Below are positions 5,440-7,684 of a DNA stretch of 7,684 nt, in pieces. The position numbers and the translations under genes were made by a program. The stretch comes from Acidobacteriota bacterium (GTDB lineage: Bacteria; Acidobacteriota; Terriglobia; UBA7540): positions 1-7,684 of the forward strand of contig JAKAWN010000015.1 in the NCBI GenBank assembly GCA_021827245.1. The letters run 5' to 3'. How positions within the stretch are numbered: position 1 is the stretch's first letter; every line of letters begins with the position of its first letter. A model generated the notes under the pieces. That model was not told the origin of the DNA and made no database searches. It saw only the letters and a program-made list of their open reading frames with translations.

Positions 5440-6186
5440 ATGGGTCCAAAGAGAATCACTGCGTTTATCGGCGCCTTGCTAATTCTCGCTTGCGTGAAGG
5501 TGCCGAGCCTATTAGCCGGCCAGAAAACCAAGCACGATGTTCCGCCTCCCGATCAAATCGGCGAGGTCCTTAATCATGGTGCCCGAGCTATCCCCACCAA
5601 TGGGAGCTTGCCCCCGCCGGAACTGCAACGACGGAACCCGCGTTACCAAGTGGTGACGGGTGACGTCATTTCCATTCGGTTCCCTTACACACCTAAATTT
5701 GACCAGACTGTCACCGTAGGCCCGGACGGCTACATTACCTTGCGAGATGCGGGAAGTGTTCATATTGCCGGACAGACCGTGCCGGAAATCAGGGAAGACA
5801 TCCAGCAGGCTTACGGGAAGATCCTTCGAAACCCCGCGGTCTCCGTTACTTTGAAGCAGTTCCAGACGCCCTATTTCCTCGCTTTGGGGCAGGTTCATAA
5901 GCCTGGAAAGTATGATTTGTACGGCCCTACAACGGTTGCTGAGGCCGTGGCCATGGCGGGTGGGTTCACTGGGAAAGGGAGACGCAATGATGTGATTCTC
6001 TTTCGTCGCGTGTCGGACAACTGGGTTTCTGCCACAAGAGTCAATTTGAAGCATATGTTGACTTCAAAAAACCTGGCCGAGGACCTGCAGTTGCATCCAG
6101 GAGACATGATCTTCGTCCCGAAAAACAAGCTATCGAAAATCAAACCTTTCATTCCATTACCCTCGCTGGCCTATTACCTGCACTGA
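5440..6186 (+). CDS. Polysaccharide export protein (OPX family, Wza/EpsE-like)
   Basis: The 248-residue product carries the outer-membrane polysaccharide export architecture: a hydrophobic N-terminal signal (about residues 6-26), a polysaccharide export domain at about 67-140 (YQVVTGDVISIRF, TVGPDGYITL, then NPAVSVTL) and one SLBB domain at about 143-200 (GQVHKPGKYDL, TVAEAVAMAGGFT). It ends with a LHPGDMIFVPKNK strand and a short hydrophobic tail. OPX proteins form or gate the periplasm-to-surface exit for capsule or EPS. ILAC at 15-18 is lipobox-like (Cys18), so it may be a lipoprotein as Wza is, although a cut after Ala26 is also possible. At 248 residues it is a short OPX with one SLBB domain and lacks Wza's extra domains, so an outer-membrane partner may be needed. 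The ATG has GGAGAGAGGG at 5428-5437. The stop is doubled (TGA TAA), and the co-polymerase gene begins 30 bases on. Confidence 0.93.
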   Translation: MGPKRITAFIGALLILACVKVPSLLAGQKTKHDVPPPDQIGEVLNHGARAIPTNGSLPPPELQRRNPRYQVVTGDVISIRFPYTPKFDQTVTVGPDGYITLRDAGSVHIAGQTVPEIREDIQQAYGKILRNPAVSVTLKQFQTPYFLALGQVHKPGKYDLYGPTTVAEAVAMAGGFTGKGRRNDVILFRRVSDNWVSATRVNLKHMLTSKNLAEDLQLHPGDMIFVPKNKLSKIKPFIPLPSLAYYLH

Positions 6187-6216
6187 TAAGACACTGGGAA
6201 AAACAGGAGATGCAAG

Positions 6217-7684
6217 ATGGAACAACAGAGCATCGCTCCATATACCAACAACAATAGCAATGTGCAGCGTGCTCCGAATACTGCTCGTGAGGTTCTTGCG
6301 ATATTGTTCCGCAACCGCCGGGTGATGCTGATCGCGTTCGTGGCGACTTTTGCCGGGGTTGTTATAGCTGTGCTGCTTTTAGGGATCAAGTATCAGGCTC
6401 AAACAGAAATTCTGGTGAAGCACCAGCGAGGGGATGACATCATTTCTGCCAATAGCAACAACGCGGGTCCGCAGGCAAGCAGCGACAACGCCAGAGAACG
6501 CGAAATCAACACTGAGGTGGCTCTGCTGAAAAGCGACGATCTGCTCGCAGAGGTCGTCAAGGCGCGTGGTCTGGGTTCGTCACACCACCATTTCTGGAGT
6601 AACTGGCTTCCCTCGTGGAGCCGGTCTGGCTCGGAGACTGCTGCTGCGGTTAACCGGTTGAGAAAGCACCTTGCGGTTCAACCCTTGCCGGATTCAAACA
6701 TTATCCAGGTTCGGTACACCTCCCGTGATCCAAGTGAAGCTGCGCGAGTTCTGAAGACGCTGGACAGGCTATATATCGCCAAACATGTAGCGGTTTACCG
6801 CCCTGCTGGCGCGCTGAGTTTTTTCGATAAGCAGACACAACATTACAAGAAGGAGCTTTCCAACGCTGAGGCGCAACTGGCTGCTTTTAACACTCAGCAG
6901 GACGCACCCGCGCCCAAGGTGGAGAGGGACCTGGTTTTGAAGCAGGCAAGCGATTTTGACGGACAACTGCAACAGACCCGTGCTGGGATTGCAAGCACGG
7001 AGAAGCAGATTCGGGCTATCGAGGCTGAGATTGCCACTACTCCTCCTCGGATACCAACGCAAAAGACAACAGGGCAAAATCCCGAGTTGATGGCCAACCT
7101 GAAGACCACGTTGCAGAACCTCGAAATCCGGCGGACCGACCTGCTGTCAAAATACCAGCCCACCTATCTGCCGGTCAGAGACATTGAGAAGCAGATTGCC
7201 CAGGTGAAGGCCGCTATCGCAGCTGCAGAAAAAGCCCCAATGCAGCAGGAATCCACAGACCAGAATAAGACATTCCAGATACTGCAAACTGAACTGGCCC
7301 AAGCGAAAGGAAAGCTTGCGGCATTGCGAGCCCAGGCTGCGGCAATGGTTCCCGTGGTCCGCACTTACTCCCACCAGGCGATTTTGCTGGACCAGAAGCA
7401 AATCAAGCAGCAGAACCTGCTTCGTAACATAGAGACAGCACAGCAGAGCTATCTGCTATATCTTCACAAGAGCCAGCAAGCTCAAATTTCCGATGCTCTT
7501 GACCGCGAACGCATCCTCAACGTCGCCGTTGCTGAAACTGCCACAGTGCCTTCGTTGCCGGTGAACTCGCCTTCGGTGCTGATCCTCGCAGGAGGCATCC
7601 TGGCGCTCATCGTCAGCATGGGTTCGGCATTTGGCGTGGACTATCTGAATCCCTCGTTTCGAACTCCGGACGAGGTCATTCGCT
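6217..7684 (+). CDS. Wzz/GumC-type polysaccharide co-polymerase, cut by the window end
   Basis: 489 codons are open to the window edge with no stop. Residues 36-57 form the first membrane helix, preceded by basic residues (FRNRR). Residues about 24-110 are the Wzz-type chain-length domain. Residues about 205-430 are long coiled-coil segments rich in Gln, Glu, Lys and Ala. The second helix is at about 453-474, preceded by the Pro-rich VPSLPVNSP motif typical of this family and followed by YLNPSFRTPDEV, where GumC-like proteins return to the cytoplasm. The protein sets chain length and works with the polymerase, and its periplasmic part contacts the OPX protein encoded just upstream. The ATG at 6217 is chosen because AGGAG at 6205-6209 sits seven bases before it; an ATG at 6210 is in another frame. 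Whether a C-terminal tyrosine kinase domain follows lies outside this window. Confidence 0.93.
   Translation, partial: MEQQSIAPYTNNNSNVQRAPNTAREVLAILFRNRRVMLIAFVATFAGVVIAVLLLGIKYQAQTEILVKHQRGDDIISANSNNAGPQASSDNAREREINTEVALLKSDDLLAEVVKARGLGSSHHHFWSNWLPSWSRSGSETAAAVNRLRKHLAVQPLPDSNIIQVRYTSRDPSEAARVLKTLDRLYIAKHVAVYRPAGALSFFDKQTQHYKKELSNAEAQLAAFNTQQDAPAPKVERDLVLKQASDFDGQLQQTRAGIASTEKQIRAIEAEIATTPPRIPTQKTTGQNPELMANLKTTLQNLEIRRTDLLSKYQPTYLPVRDIEKQIAQVKAAIAAAEKAPMQQESTDQNKTFQILQTELAQAKGKLAALRAQAAAMVPVVRTYSHQAILLDQKQIKQQNLLRNIETAQQSYLLYLHKSQQAQISDALDRERILNVAVAETATVPSLPVNSPSVLILAGGILALIVSMGSAFGVDYLNPSFRTPDEVIR

Noticed and set aside
5512..6054. Minus-strand open frame of 180 codons inside the OPX gene
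   Set aside because: The + strand protein matches the polysaccharide export family throughout this stretch; the antisense product looks like nothing known.
6769..7401. Several minus-strand open frames of 66-102 codons
   Set aside because: They lie antisense to the continuous Wzz/GumC-type frame, which has no stop from 6217 to the window end.

Overview
The window looks like the start of an exopolysaccharide (EPS) export locus from a Gram-negative, moderately GC-rich soil-type bacterium, with four complete genes and one truncated gene, all on the + strand. The best guess is an acidobacterium. This rests on the style of the proteins (a secreted PEGA-domain protein, a short outer-membrane polysaccharide export protein, a GumC-like chain-length protein, a zinc phospholipase C-like protein) and on the loose gene packing. 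There is no rRNA or other phylogenetic marker here, so the placement is inference.

Layout. Positions 1-140 are a leader, with at most the last codons of an upstream gene. 141-875 encodes a secreted protein with a Tyr/Gly-rich middle, an Asn/Gln/Gly-rich linker and a C-terminal PEGA domain. 876-1675 is an 800-base spacer with no convincing gene; its second half has inverted repeats that could form a structured leader, and a GTGCAA repeat cluster just before the next gene. 1676-2671 encodes a single-pass membrane protein with a long coiled coil and an unrecognised C-terminal domain. 2813-4189 encodes a membrane-anchored or secreted zinc-dependent phospholipase C-like protein that keeps the metal-ligand pattern and has a long basic C-terminal extension. 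4190-5439 is a 1.25-kb spacer with no convincing large gene, but with a strong hairpin (5115-5149), a possible 36-residue ORF with a good ribosome binding site (5190-5300), and stacked dyads directly before the next gene.

5440-6186 encodes a periplasmic/outer-membrane polysaccharide export protein (Wza/EpsE-like OPX). 6217 to the window end encodes a Wzz/GumC-type polysaccharide co-polymerase. The two are 30 bases apart and almost certainly co-transcribed. In such systems the inner-membrane co-polymerase controls chain length and spans the periplasm to the OPX protein, which guides the polymer out of the cell. Polymerase, flippase, glycosyltransferase and kinase genes would be expected downstream of this window.

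The first three genes are separated from the export pair by a long spacer. They share an envelope theme (exported, membrane-bound, surface) but no direct link to EPS is shown by the sequence. Nothing here is clearly a new defence or mobile system. The most original material is the unknown coiled-coil protein, the extended phospholipase-like protein and the structured non-coding DNA.
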